From the NCBI RefSeq assembly GCF_029338235.1, contig NZ_CP119785.1, forward strand, positions 2,232,001 through 2,296,000: 64,000 bases of DNA, in the 5' to 3' direction. Under the pieces are notes generated by a model that had not been told where the DNA came from, ran no database searches, and saw only the letters and a program-made list of their open reading frames with translations. The stretch is from Haloarcula rara (GTDB lineage: Archaea > Halobacteriota > Halobacteria > Halobacteriales > Haloarculaceae). Made by a program: the position numbers and the translations under genes. Below, in pieces: positions 1 to 9,059 of the stretch; position 1 is the first letter of the stretch, and every line of letters begins with the position of its first letter.

Positions 1-7
1 ACGAAGA

Positions 8-457
8 ATGACGGATCTGTCCGCACAGAAGCGACTCGCATCGGACATCCTCGACGTCGGGAAGGACCGCGTCTGGTTCAACCCCGACCGCCAGGGTGAC
101 ATCGCCGACGCCATCACTCGCGAGGACGTTCGCGAGCTGGTCGAGGAAGGTGCCATCACGGCCAAAGACAAGAAGGGCAACTCCCGCGGTCGCGCTCGCG
201 AGCGCAAGGCAAAGCAGGCCTACGGCCACCAGAAGGGAGCCGGTTCCCGGAAGGGCAAGGCCGGGGCCCGACAGAACGAGAAGAAAAACTGGGAATCACG
301 CATCCGCGCACAGCGCAAGAAGCTGCGCGAACTGCGTGACGACGGCACGCTGTCGAAGTCCGTCTACCGCGACCTGTACGACAAGGCCGGCGGTGGCGAG
401 TTCGACAGTGTCGCCGACCTCGAACGATTCATCGAAGCAAACCACGGTGACGCATAA
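8..457 (+). CDS. rpl19e: 50S ribosomal protein L19e
   Basis: This is a structural protein of the large ribosomal subunit of the archaeal/eukaryotic L19e family. The 149-residue length is normal. The N-terminal half (from MTDLSAQKRLA) forms the globular part, and the middle is very basic (GNSRGRARERK, then KGAGSRKGKAGAR), as expected for the rRNA-threading helix, which is striking in an otherwise acidic proteome. The stop TAA shares its last A with the ATG of rpl18, so the two are translationally coupled. The gene is part of the spc ribosomal operon, which must begin upstream of the window, so no promoter is visible. Confidence 0.97.
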   Translation: MTDLSAQKRLASDILDVGKDRVWFNPDRQGDIADAITREDVRELVEEGAITAKDKKGNSRGRARERKAKQAYGHQKGAGSRKGKAGARQNEKKNWESRIRAQRKKLRELRDDGTLSKSVYRDLYDKAGGGEFDSVADLERFIEANHGDA

Positions 458-1020
458 TGGCGACAGGACCACGATACAAGGTGCCGATGCGGCGACGCCG
501 CGAGGCCCGAACGGATTACCATCAGCGGTTGCGCCTGCTGAAATCCGGCAAGCCCCGCCTTGTCGCTCGAAAGAGCAACAAGCACACCAGGGCGCAGCTG
601 GTGACTCTCGGACCAGACGGCGACCGCACGCTGGCGGCAGCAGAGTCCGGTGACCTCGAGGAGTACGGCTGGGAGGCGCCGACGGGCAACATGCCCGCGG
701 CCTACCTCACCGGGCTGCTCGCAGGTCTTCGCGCGCTCGACGCTGGCGTCGAGGAAGCGGTGCTCGACATCGGCCTCAACACCCCGACCCCCGGAAGCAA
801 AGTATTCGCAATACAGGAAGGCGCAATCGACGCCGGCCTGGAAATCCCCCACAACGACGACGTGCTCGCCGACTGGCAGCGCACGCGCGGTAGCCACATC
901 GCCGAGTACGCCGAGCAGCTGGACGAACCGCTGTACAGCGGGGACTTCGACGCTGCAGACCTCCCGGAGCACTTCGATGAGACCCGGGAGACCCTACTGG
1001 AAGGTGACATCGAACTATGA
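457..1020 (+). CDS. rpl18: 50S ribosomal protein L18
   Basis: L18 (uL18) binds 5S rRNA in the central protuberance of the large subunit. The 187-residue product has the basic N-terminal motif ([18 protein letters not shown]) typical of the archaeal protein, followed by the alpha/beta domain with [12 protein letters not shown]. The C-terminal extension is acidic, consistent with a halophile. The ATG overlaps the rpl19e stop by one base and the stop overlaps the rps5 ATG, so it sits inside a continuous operon. Order and family are standard; I see nothing odd. Confidence 0.97.
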   Translation: MATGPRYKVPMRRRREARTDYHQRLRLLKSGKPRLVARKSNKHTRAQLVTLGPDGDRTLAAAESGDLEEYGWEAPTGNMPAAYLTGLLAGLRALDAGVEEAVLDIGLNTPTPGSKVFAIQEGAIDAGLEIPHNDDVLADWQRTRGSHIAEYAEQLDEPLYSGDFDAADLPEHFDETRETLLEGDIEL

Positions 1021-1655
1021 GTGGTAACAACGGCTGGGAACCCCGCACACGCCTCGGCAAGCAGGTTGTCGAAGGCGAGATCGACTCCATGCAGGAGGCG
1101 CTCAACTCCGGGCTTCCCCTGAAAGAATCGGAAGTCGTCGACCAGCTCGTTCCCGATCTGGAAGACGAAGTGCTGGACATCAACATGGTCCAGCGGATGA
1201 CCGACTCCGGCCGGCGAGTGAAGTTCCGCTGTGTCGTCGCAGTCGGCAACCGCGACGGGCTGGTCGGCTACGCGGAAGGGCGTGACGACCAGGTCGGCGG
1301 TGCCATCCAGAAGGCCATCGACGTGGCCAAACTGAACATCATCGACGTCTCCCGCGGCTGTGGGTCCTGGGAGTGTGGCTGTGGCCGTCCGCACACGGTC
1401 GCGCTGCGCACCGAGGGCAAGGCCGGGAGCGTCGAGGTCGAGCTCCAGCCCGCCCCGCGCGGGCTGGGACTTGCGGGCGGGGAGACCGTCCGCAAGGTGC
1501 TCGAACTCGCCGGTATCGAGGACATCTGGACCCGCTCGTCGGGTAACACGCGAACCACGGTCAACTTCGCGAAGGCGACGTTCAACGCGCTCCAGAACAC
1601 GGCCGAAGCCCGTGTCCCCGAGCGTACCTTCGAGAAACGTGAGGTGATCGAGTGA
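1017..1655 (+). CDS. rps5: 30S ribosomal protein S5
   Basis: S5 (uS5) is a small-subunit protein involved in decoding accuracy. The 212-residue product contains the double-stranded-RNA-binding-like N domain ([17 protein letters not shown] region near residues 60-75, then [10 protein letters not shown]) and a C-terminal domain with the [11 protein letters not shown] segment that archaeal S5 carries. The ATG lies within ATGA at the rpl18 stop, and the stop overlaps the rpl30 start, showing tight coupling. All key regions are present. Confidence 0.96.
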   Translation: MSGNNGWEPRTRLGKQVVEGEIDSMQEALNSGLPLKESEVVDQLVPDLEDEVLDINMVQRMTDSGRRVKFRCVVAVGNRDGLVGYAEGRDDQVGGAIQKAIDVAKLNIIDVSRGCGSWECGCGRPHTVALRTEGKAGSVEVELQPAPRGLGLAGGETVRKVLELAGIEDIWTRSSGNTRTTVNFAKATFNALQNTAEARVPERTFEKREVIE

Positions 1656-2119
1656 TGCAAGCACTCGTCCAGATTCGCGGCGACGTGAACATGGATACGG
1701 ACATCCACGACACGCTGAAGATGCTGAACATCCACCACGTCAACCACTGTACGCTCGTCCCCGACACGGACGCGTACAACGGCATGGTGTCGAAGGTCAA
1801 CGACTTCGTGGCCTTCGGTGAACCCAGCCAGGAGACCATCGAGCTCCTGCTTTCGACGCGTGCCGAACCCGCCGAGGGCGACGCCGACGTCGACGACGAG
1901 TGGGTCGCAGCAAACACCGAGTTCGACGACATCGAGGGACTGGCCTGGGCGCTGGTCTCCGAGGAGACGACGCTGCAGGAGCAGGGTCTCTCCCCCACAC
2001 TCCGTCTGCACCCGCCGCGTGGCGGCCACGACGGCATCAAACACCCGACCAAAGAGGGCGGTGAACTCGGGCGACACGACACCGAGGGCATCGACGCGCT
2101 CCTGGAGGCGATGCGATAA
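1655..2119 (+). CDS. rpl30: 50S ribosomal protein L30
   Basis: L30 (uL30) of the archaeal long type, 154 residues: a ferredoxin-like fold opening with [13 protein letters not shown], then the archaeal extension ending in the basic RLHPPRGGHDGIKHP stretch. I chose the ATG at 1655, which overlaps the rps5 stop (TGATG); a GTG one codon upstream would add only a methionine. It is followed directly by rpl15 with a one-base overlap. Confidence 0.96.
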   Translation: MQALVQIRGDVNMDTDIHDTLKMLNIHHVNHCTLVPDTDAYNGMVSKVNDFVAFGEPSQETIELLLSTRAEPAEGDADVDDEWVAANTEFDDIEGLAWALVSEETTLQEQGLSPTLRLHPPRGGHDGIKHPTKEGGELGRHDTEGIDALLEAMR

Positions 2120-2613
2120 TGACGAGCAAGAAACGACGACAGCGCGGCTCGCGCACGCACGGTGGCGGCTCGCACAAGAACCGACGCGGCGCCGGTCACC
2201 GCGGTGGTCGCGGGGCCGCCGGCCGCGACAAGCACGAGTTCCACAACTACGAGCCGCTGGGCAAGAGCGGCTTCAAGCGACCCGAGCAGGTAAAGGAAGA
2301 GGTCGCAACGGTCGACGTCCGCGAGCTCGACGAGAACGCCGTGCTGTACGCGGCCGACGGACTCGCCGAGGAGGCCGGCGACGGTTACATCATCGACGCC
2401 CGCGAGGTCGTCGACGACGCCGACGACGCCGACGTGGTGAAGGTACTCGGTGCGGGCCAGGTCCGCAACGAACTCACCCTCATCGCCGACGAGTTCTCGG
2501 CGGGCGCTATCGAGAAAGTCGAGGACGCGGGCGGCACCGCAAAGTTGACGGACTTCGGTGAGGAACGGCAGGCAGATGCCGACACCGAAGGCGACGCGGA
2601 AGACGAGGAATAA
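2119..2613 (+). CDS. rpl15: 50S ribosomal protein L15
   Basis: L15 (uL15) is a large-subunit assembly protein. The N-terminal 55 residues are Gly/Arg/Lys/His rich (RGSRTHGGGSHKNRRGAGH), the rRNA-penetrating tail, and the C-terminal globular domain contains VVKVLGAGQVRNELTL, the conserved L15 strand-turn region. The final 20 residues are strongly acidic, a halophilic addition. It ends nine bases before secY, the usual archaeal arrangement in which translocon expression is tied to ribosome synthesis. Confidence 0.97.
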   Translation: MTSKKRRQRGSRTHGGGSHKNRRGAGHRGGRGAAGRDKHEFHNYEPLGKSGFKRPEQVKEEVATVDVRELDENAVLYAADGLAEEAGDGYIIDAREVVDDADDADVVKVLGAGQVRNELTLIADEFSAGAIEKVEDAGGTAKLTDFGEERQADADTEGDAEDEE

Positions 2614-2622
2614 GGATACACA

Positions 2623-4101
2623 ATGAGCTGGAAGGACACCGCCGAACCACTGCTCGTGCGGATGCCGGCAGTCCGTCGTCCGGAAGGACACGTCCCGTTC
2701 AAGCGCAAACTCGCCTGGACTGGTGGCGTGTTGATTCTGTACTTCTTCCTGACGAACGTGAAGCTGTTCGGCCTCGACATCGACGCGAGCCAGCAGGTTT
2801 TCGGTCGATTCGGGTCGATTCTGGCATCGGGCCAGGGGAGTATCATGCAGCTGGGTATCGGACCCATCGTCACCGCCTCCATCGTGTTGCAGTTGCTCGG
2901 TGGGGCGAATCTGCTCGGGTTGGACACGCAGGACGACCCGCGTGACCAGGTCCTCTACCAGGGCCTCCAGAAGCTGCTGGTAATCGTGATGATCTGTCTG
3001 ACCGGTATCCCGATGGTGTTCGCGGCGGACTTCCTGCCGCCGGACACGGCGGTCGCCCAGTCGCTGGGCGTCGGCACGACCGGTATCCAGGCGCTCATCT
3101 TCGCCCAGATGTTCGTCGGCGGTGTCCTCATCCTGTTCATGGACGAGGTCATCTCCAAGTGGGGCGTCGGCTCCGGTATCGGGCTGTTCATCGTCGCCGG
3201 CGTGAGCCAGCGACTGCTGGGTGGACTGCTGTCGACCCCCTTCATCGGTAACCAGAACGGCATCGTCTACACCTGGTACCTGTACATCACGGGCCAGCAG
3301 GCGACCGGGTCGCTGTTTACGGCCTCTGGTATCCAGACGCTGTTCCTGTCGCCCGGTGGTGGCCGGCTGCTCGCCTTGATAACGACGGTGCTCATCTTCT
3401 CCATCGTCGTTTACGCCGAGTCGGTCCGCGTCGAGATTCCGCTCTCGAACGCCCGGGTCAAGGGCGCGCGTGGTCGCTTCCCCGTGAAGCTCATCTACGC
3501 CAGCGTCCTGCCGATGATCCTCGTCCGCGCGCTGCAGGCCAACATCCAGTTCCTGGGGCGTATCCTCGACCAGCAGGTCGCGAACCTGCCGGGCTGGGTC
3601 GGCACCTACAACAACGCCGGCCAGCCGGTTGGTGGCCTGTTCTACTATCTGGCGCCCATCCAGTCGCCCGGTGACTGGATGTGGTTCCTGCAGGGGACGA
3701 CCACGAACGAGGTCTGGCAGATACTCGCCCGCATCGGTGTGGACCTGACGTTCATGATAATCGGCGGCGGTATCTTCGCCGTCTTCTGGGTCGAGACCAC
3801 CGACATGGGTCCCGAGGCGACGGCAAAGCAGATCCACAACTCCGGGATGCAGATTCCCGGCTTCCGCCAGAACGTCGGCGTCATCGAGAAGGTCCTGGAG
3901 CGGTACATCCCGCAGGTCACCGTCATCGGCGGTGCCCTCGTCGGACTGTTGGCCGTCATGGCCAACATGATGGGTACCATCGGGAACGTCTCCGGTACGG
4001 GCCTGCTGCTGACGGTCTCTATCACGTACAAGCTGTACGAGGAGATCGCCGAGGAGCAGCTCATGGAGATGCACCCGATGATGCGCCAGATGTTCGGATA
4101 A
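2623..4101 (+). CDS. secY: Preprotein translocase subunit SecY
   Basis: SecY is the channel-forming subunit of the Sec61/SecYE translocon in the cytoplasmic membrane. The 492-residue length fits archaeal SecY. The N-terminal cytoplasmic plug-proximal motif (VRRPEGHVPFKRKLAWTG) precedes the first membrane segment (GVLILYFFLTNVKLFG), and hydrophobic segments follow at the expected spacing for ten helices. A conserved region with SNARVKGARGRFPVKLIY sits near residue 275. It is the last gene of the ribosomal run. A T6 tract lies 16 bases after the stop, and adk, which often follows secY in haloarchaea, is absent here. Confidence 0.97.
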   Translation: MSWKDTAEPLLVRMPAVRRPEGHVPFKRKLAWTGGVLILYFFLTNVKLFGLDIDASQQVFGRFGSILASGQGSIMQLGIGPIVTASIVLQLLGGANLLGLDTQDDPRDQVLYQGLQKLLVIVMICLTGIPMVFAADFLPPDTAVAQSLGVGTTGIQALIFAQMFVGGVLILFMDEVISKWGVGSGIGLFIVAGVSQRLLGGLLSTPFIGNQNGIVYTWYLYITGQQATGSLFTASGIQTLFLSPGGGRLLALITTVLIFSIVVYAESVRVEIPLSNARVKGARGRFPVKLIYASVLPMILVRALQANIQFLGRILDQQVANLPGWVGTYNNAGQPVGGLFYYLAPIQSPGDWMWFLQGTTTNEVWQILARIGVDLTFMIIGGGIFAVFWVETTDMGPEATAKQIHNSGMQIPGFRQNVGVIEKVLERYIPQVTVIGGALVGLLAVMANMMGTIGNVSGTGLLLTVSITYKLYEEIAEEQLMEMHPMMRQMFG

Positions 4102-4116
4102 CCCGTCTCGAAGGAC

Positions 4117-4122
4117 TTTTTT
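4117..4122 (+). terminator. T6 tract after secY
   Basis: A run of six T residues follows the secY stop by 16 bases in an otherwise GC-rich context. Archaeal RNA polymerase terminates at U-rich tracts, so this is the likely 3' end of the ribosomal operon transcript (inference). Confidence 0.5.
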
Positions 4123-4173
4123 GCGGTCGTTTCTTCCGTCGAGCAGCTGCGCGCCGAGCGGGGTTCTTGCCGG

Positions 4174-4332
4174 CTACACGAACGGCGCCGACACGACGGT
4201 AGTTACTTGACTCTGCAGCAAGCGATACTGTCGGTCCCACAGTGGGGTCACTGGACCGTGTCCGACGAGACGGATGCCACACCGTCGACACTCGTAGACG
4301 ACTTCCGACCCGGTCAGAACCTTCTCAAGCAT
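4174..4332 (-). pseudogene. Decayed small zinc-ribbon protein
   Basis: A 52-codon reading frame on the minus strand starts MLEKVLTGSEVVYECRRCG, which looks like the N-terminal half of the many 50-60-residue haloarchaeal zinc-ribbon proteins. The expected second CPxCG pair is not in this frame but appears in another frame about 20 codons on, as HCGTDSIA. A one- or two-base indel would explain this. The surrounding 4102-4522 stretch holds no other gene I can support. This could also be chance; I judge it a frameshifted remnant rather than a working gene. Confidence 0.35.
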
Positions 4333-4522
4333 CGGTCACCCCGGAATTTGATATCTCGGGTTCGGTTCGTGCCGACACGGGACCCGCGCCACCGCTGGGC
4401 TCAGCAAAGCCGCCGGGGAGTCGTGTCCGGGCTGACAGTGGAACGCATAGCTCTCCCGGTAGCTTTGGATGAAAACTCGCACCTGACCACGGGAAAACCC
4501 GTAGCAAACTGTGGTTTTCAGC

Positions 4523-7051
4523 CTACTGTCCGGCTTCCCAGCTGAACAGCTCCGCTTCGACCTCGTTGTTCAGCTCGCGCAGGTCGTCGCTGATGTCCTC
4601 GCCGACGGGCATCTCCGCGCGGGCTTGTTCGATGATGCCACGGACCTCCGGGAACGGCCCCATCTGTGCGCCGTTGGTCGCGGGGGTGTCCGAGGACTCC
4701 TGGAACTGGTCGAAGGCGGTGGCGAAGTGGGGGTTCTCCTCGAACCAGCCCTCGCTGCGCAGCAGGTCGGCGGCACCGTCACAGACCGGGAAGTAGCCGG
4801 TCTCGCGGTGCCAGCGGGCCTGCTGTTCCGGCTCGAGCAGCCACGCGAGGAACTCCGCGGCGGCATCTTCGACCTGCGGGTCGAGGTTGTCGCCGATCCA
4901 CAGCGACGCCCCGCCGACGAGGACGCCGTTGCGCTCTGAGAGCACGGGGAGGTAGCCGGTCTTCAGGCCGAAGTCGGCGCCCGACTCGATGGAGCCAAGC
5001 GACGACGTCGAGCCGATGAGCATGGCGGCTCGCTGGTCGTGGAACGTCTTCTTGGCCTTGCCGCGGGCCTTGATACCGCTGTTGTGGTAGAGGCCGTCGG
5101 CCTCCATGTCGGTCCACCACTGGAAGAAGTCCTGTCCGAACTCGCTGTCTAGGTAGGCCTTGTCGGGGACGCCGGCCCGACCGTTCTGCTCGTTGACCAG
5201 TTCCTGGCCGGCCTCGGCGAACCACTGCTCGACGAACCAGGAGTAGTTCGCGAAGGTGATTCCGTAGTCGACCACGCCCGCGCTGACGAGTTGCTCGCTG
5301 GCCTCGCGGACCTCGGCGAAGGTCTCGGGCGGGTTCTCCGGGTTCAGGCCGGCGGCCTCGAAGGCCTCTTTGTTGATACACAGCACGGGGTTCGAGGAGT
5401 TGAACGGGACCGACTGCAGCTCTCCGTCGACAGTGTAGTAGTCCGAGACGGAGTCGGTCAGTGACGATTTCGAGTCCTCCGAGAGGATACGCTCGGCGGG
5501 CTTGAACGCCCCGCTCAGTCGAGCTTTCATGCTCCCGATCTCGTTTATCTGTGCGATAGCGGGCATCTCCTCGGTCCCGGCAGCGGCCAGGCTCTCGTCT
5601 AAGACCCCGTCGTAGCTCCCCAGCGAGGAGAGTCGGAAGTGCACCGAGCCGTGTCGCTCCTCGAACTCACGGGCGAAGTCGTGCAGGAGGAGAGACTTCG
5701 AGCCGCCCATCGCATGCCAGAAGTCGACGACGGTGTCGCCTTTCGACACCGTGTGTTTCTGGCGCTCGCCGGTCGTGAACTGCGCGGCCGTCGACCCCAG
5801 CTCCTCGGCCCGCTCGGACATCACACCGACCTCCTGGGTGACGTCGGTGAGCGATTCGGCCTGACTCTCGGCGGCGTCGGCGACCGTCTCCGCCTCTGCG
5901 GTGGTCTCCTCGCTGACCGCGCTGACCTCGTCGACCATCGAGACGACCGACTGGGTGGTCTGGGCCTGCTGGTCGACCGCGTCGTCTATCTCCTTTATCG
6001 AGGAGTTGACCTGGTCGATCATGTGGACCACGTCGTCGAGCCCATCGATGGTCGAGTCCACCGCCGTGCTCGCCTGCGAGACGACGCCCTGGGTCTCGTA
6101 CATGTTCTCGACGGTGGTCTCGGTCTGTTCGCGAACGTCCGAGACCGTCGAGCTGATCTCGTCGGTCGCGTCCTTGGTCTCGTTGGCCAGGTCTTTGACC
6201 TCGTTGGCGACGACGGCAAAGCCCGCGCCCGCTTCGCCGGCACGGGCCGCCTCGATGTTGGCGTTCAGCGCGAGCATGTTCGTGTCGTCAGCCACGTCGT
6301 TGATAAACTCGGTAATCTCCTCGATGTCGCTCATCAGGTCAGAGAGCTGTTCGACCTGCTGGACCATCTCCTCAGTCTTGTCCTCCATCGCCTCGAGGTC
6401 CTCGATGGCCTTGGTCGCGGCTTCCTGGGCGCTGTCGCCGCTCTCGACGGAGTCTTCCGCGGTGTTTGCCACCTCCGTCGCCGAGGCCGCGACCTCCTCG
6501 ATGGTCGCCGAAATCGAGCGCATCTCGTCGCCGACCTGCTGGAGGTGTTCGTTCTGTTCGTGGGCGCCGTCGGCGATCTCGCTTATCGACTGGCTCACCT
6601 GCTCGCCCTCCTGTTCGACCTTCTCGACCTCCTGCTCGACGTCGGAGGTAGACTTGTCGACGGACGTGCTGACCTCCTTGACCTGTTTGAGCATCGTGTT
6701 CCACTCGTCGAGCATCCGGTTGTAGCTGGAGACGAAATCGACGACGGAGTCGACGTTGGAGTCGATATCTGCACGGCGGGTCAGGTCGCCAGAGGCGTTG
6801 GCGTTGACGACGCCCTGGAGCTCGGCCAGTGACCCCTCGAGGTCGTACAGTCGGTGTTGCTGGTCCTCGACGGTGTCCTCGAGGTCTTCGACCCGATTCC
6901 GGGCCTGGTCGCGCTCGTTCTGGACCTCCCGGAACTTCGCACGCAGCTCGCTGTCGGACAGCTCCTCGATGTCCACGCCCTCCTCGTCCTCGGACGGGGG
7001 CTCGACCACGCCACCGTCCGGCGTCGGGTCGTTACCGCGATTATCGCTCAT
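4523..7051 (-). CDS. Soluble chemotaxis transducer fused to a solute-binding domain
   Basis: An 842-residue methyl-accepting chemotaxis-type transducer with no membrane segment. Residues 1-80 are acidic and coiled-coil-like, residues about 80-110 resemble a HAMP remnant, and residues about 120-430 form the long signalling coiled coil with the highly conserved hairpin tip (NIEAARAGEAGAGFAVVANE). From about residue 440 to the end it carries a periplasmic-binding-protein-like domain of the family-1 sugar/UgpB type (VDFWHAMGGSKSLLLHDF, later FNSSNPVLCINKEAFEAAGL). There is no signal peptide, so the binding domain should face the cytoplasm. The downstream signal would go to CheA/CheW (family knowledge). 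A CTTAAG box sits about 25 bases before the ATG, suggesting an own promoter. Confidence 0.88.
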   Translation of the reverse strand: MSDNRGNDPTPDGGVVEPPSEDEEGVDIEELSDSELRAKFREVQNERDQARNRVEDLEDTVEDQQHRLYDLEGSLAELQGVVNANASGDLTRRADIDSNVDSVVDFVSSYNRMLDEWNTMLKQVKEVSTSVDKSTSDVEQEVEKVEQEGEQVSQSISEIADGAHEQNEHLQQVGDEMRSISATIEEVAASATEVANTAEDSVESGDSAQEAATKAIEDLEAMEDKTEEMVQQVEQLSDLMSDIEEITEFINDVADDTNMLALNANIEAARAGEAGAGFAVVANEVKDLANETKDATDEISSTVSDVREQTETTVENMYETQGVVSQASTAVDSTIDGLDDVVHMIDQVNSSIKEIDDAVDQQAQTTQSVVSMVDEVSAVSEETTAEAETVADAAESQAESLTDVTQEVGVMSERAEELGSTAAQFTTGERQKHTVSKGDTVVDFWHAMGGSKSLLLHDFAREFEERHGSVHFRLSSLGSYDGVLDESLAAAGTEEMPAIAQINEIGSMKARLSGAFKPAERILSEDSKSSLTDSVSDYYTVDGELQSVPFNSSNPVLCINKEAFEAAGLNPENPPETFAEVREASEQLVSAGVVDYGITFANYSWFVEQWFAEAGQELVNEQNGRAGVPDKAYLDSEFGQDFFQWWTDMEADGLYHNSGIKARGKAKKTFHDQRAAMLIGSTSSLGSIESGADFGLKTGYLPVLSERNGVLVGGASLWIGDNLDPQVEDAAAEFLAWLLEPEQQARWHRETGYFPVCDGAADLLRSEGWFEENPHFATAFDQFQESSDTPATNGAQMGPFPEVRGIIEQARAEMPVGEDISDDLRELNNEVEAELFSWEAGQ

Positions 7052-7243
7052 ACTGGGATATCTATGAAGCGGGTCTTAAGCGTCGCGTCCACATTTCACA
7101 GATTAATAATCGGGCACGAGGCCGCTCGAGAAAACTGGCCGTCGCTGTGGAACTGCGGCGGCGGGTCGTCGCTTTTCGACCTGCCGTCGTCGACGGACGT
7201 CGAGACGGGGCGCTGGCCCAACGTGTGCCCACATTTCGGCCCG

Positions 7244-8929
7244 TCAGGCCTCCGGCTCCATCGGGGTGACGTCGAACTGTTTCCTGAACTGCTGGACCGC
7301 CTCGTCGGAGCCGACGAGAACGATTCGTTCGTCCCCGGTGAACCGCCGCTGGGGGTCGACCGTGCTGGTGAACCCGGACTCGTCCTCGACGGCGATGACG
7401 CGACAGCCGGTCTTCTCGTAGATGCCCGACTCGGCGAGTGTCGACCCCGAAAGCGGTGTCGCGGGGACGCGGAGCAACCGAATCTGACTCGCTGGCGCGA
7501 GGACGTCCTCGCCCCGGAGCTCCATGGCGACCATCCGGGCGCTCACCTGGGGGACCGAGAGGACGTAGTCAGCGCCGGCACTCAACGCCTTCCGTGTCGC
7601 GTCGGTGTCGCTCACCCGTGCGAGTATCTCGATATCGGGGTTCAGCGACCGCGCCAGCACGGTCGTCAGGAGCGAGTCGGAGTCGTCGGGAAGGCCGACG
7701 ATGATAGCGCCGGCGGTTTCCACCCCGGCGTCCCCCAGTACCTCGTCTGACCCCGCATCACCGACGATATCGACGTCGTCGCCGTCTTCGACGTCGATAG
7801 TCACGACGTCGAGCCCCGCCTCGGAGACGACCGCCAGTGCGGCCTCGCCGACCTCGCCCTGTCCGGCGATGACGATGCGCTCGTGTCTGCGGAGTGTGCG
7901 GGCCGGCTGGATGAAGTCACTGAACGCCTCCAGGGCGTCGTGTGGGCCGGAGACGAGCAACACCGTGTTCGACCGGATAATCGCGTCCGGGTCGGGCGGG
8001 AGCTGGAGTTCGCCGTCGATCCACGCGCCGATTATGTTCGCGCCCGTCTCTTCTCTGATGTTCGAGTTGCGGATTCTGGTCCCGATGAGCGGGTTCCCCT
8101 GCTGAATCGGCACCTCCGTGACCTCCAGCTCGCCGCCGAGGTCGATGGTGTCGGTCAGCTCCGAACTGAACGAGGAGACGGCCTTCTCGGCGAGCCGCTG
8201 GCCGAGCACACCGTGGGGTGACAGGACGCTATCCGCGCCCGTCTCGAGCAGGACGTCCCGCATATCGCTGTCGTCGGTGAGGGTGATGATTTCGACGTCG
8301 GGGTCTATCGACCGAACCGTCAGAATCGTGCTGACGTTCGCGTCGCCGGCGTCCGTGATGACTGCCCGTGCGGAGTCGATGCTGGCTCGTTCGAACGACG
8401 CCGCGTCCTGTGGCGAGCCGTCGATGACGGAGTAGCCGTCGTCGGCGAGGTCCTTCGCGTTTGCTTCGGACGATGAGATGAGGACGTAATCGATACCGAG
8501 CTCCCGTAACTCGTCTAGGAGCACGGCCGAGTCACGGCGGTACTCACAGATGATGACGTGGTCTTGCTTCGGGGTGAGTCGGCTGTCCAGGTTTACTTCG
8601 GCCCCGGTAAACAGCGGGATGATGATGAGTCGGAGCGTGAAAAAGCCGAGTGCGATACCGGAAATCTGCGTCCCGGCGACGAAGAGGAACATCGGCGGGT
8701 GGGTCCAGATACCCGAGTCCTGGCCGTAGCCGGTCGTGGTCATCGTCTGGACGATGAACTCGAAGGACGCGAATATCGACTGGTCGACCCCCTCGAGCCG
8801 TGCCAGCGCGACGTTGTACGTGGCGGTGTAGGCGAGTACCAGCAGCACCAGCCCGGTGAGGTACTACGCGACGAGCCGGTCCCGCCGGGAGAGCTGGATA
8901 TCGGATAACCGGTCGGGCAGGTCCACCAT
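7244..8929 (-). pseudogene. Two-TM potassium channel with tandem RCK domains, premature stop
   Basis: Reading from the ATG at 8929 gives MVDLPDRLSDIQLSRRDRLV, then an in-frame TAG at 8866-8864 (codon 22), then a long open frame to 7244. The product resembles an MthK-like channel: first helix around YLTGLVLLVLAYTATYNV, pore with selectivity filter TTTGYGQD, second helix FLFVAGTQISGIALGFF, and two RCK units (TrkA-N plus TrkA-C). The second RCK keeps GQGEVG, while the first has a degenerate glycine loop (CEYRRDS). The stop codon sits where a tyrosine codon TAC is expected, one base different. Re-initiation at the GTG at 8848 would give 534 residues but a shortened first helix. Either a true loss of function or a base-call error. 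Confidence 0.8.
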
Positions 8930-9059
8930 GGTCGATTACTCCCACGTTCCTCGGCGATAGATAAAAATGATTCCCGCTGTCCGAGTTGGCCGCCCCGGTA
9001 CCGACCGTGCCACGGGCGGCACGTCGTCGCCGACGTCGTGCCTTCGAGACCAGCCCCGC

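Noticed and set aside
1582..4074. An 830-codon frame antisense to rps5-secY
   Set aside because: Same cause as above; the sense genes are clear and complete ribosomal proteins.
4207..4545. A 112-codon plus-strand frame after secY
   Set aside because: Its composition does not look like a haloarchaeal protein and it overlaps the transducer's 3' end.
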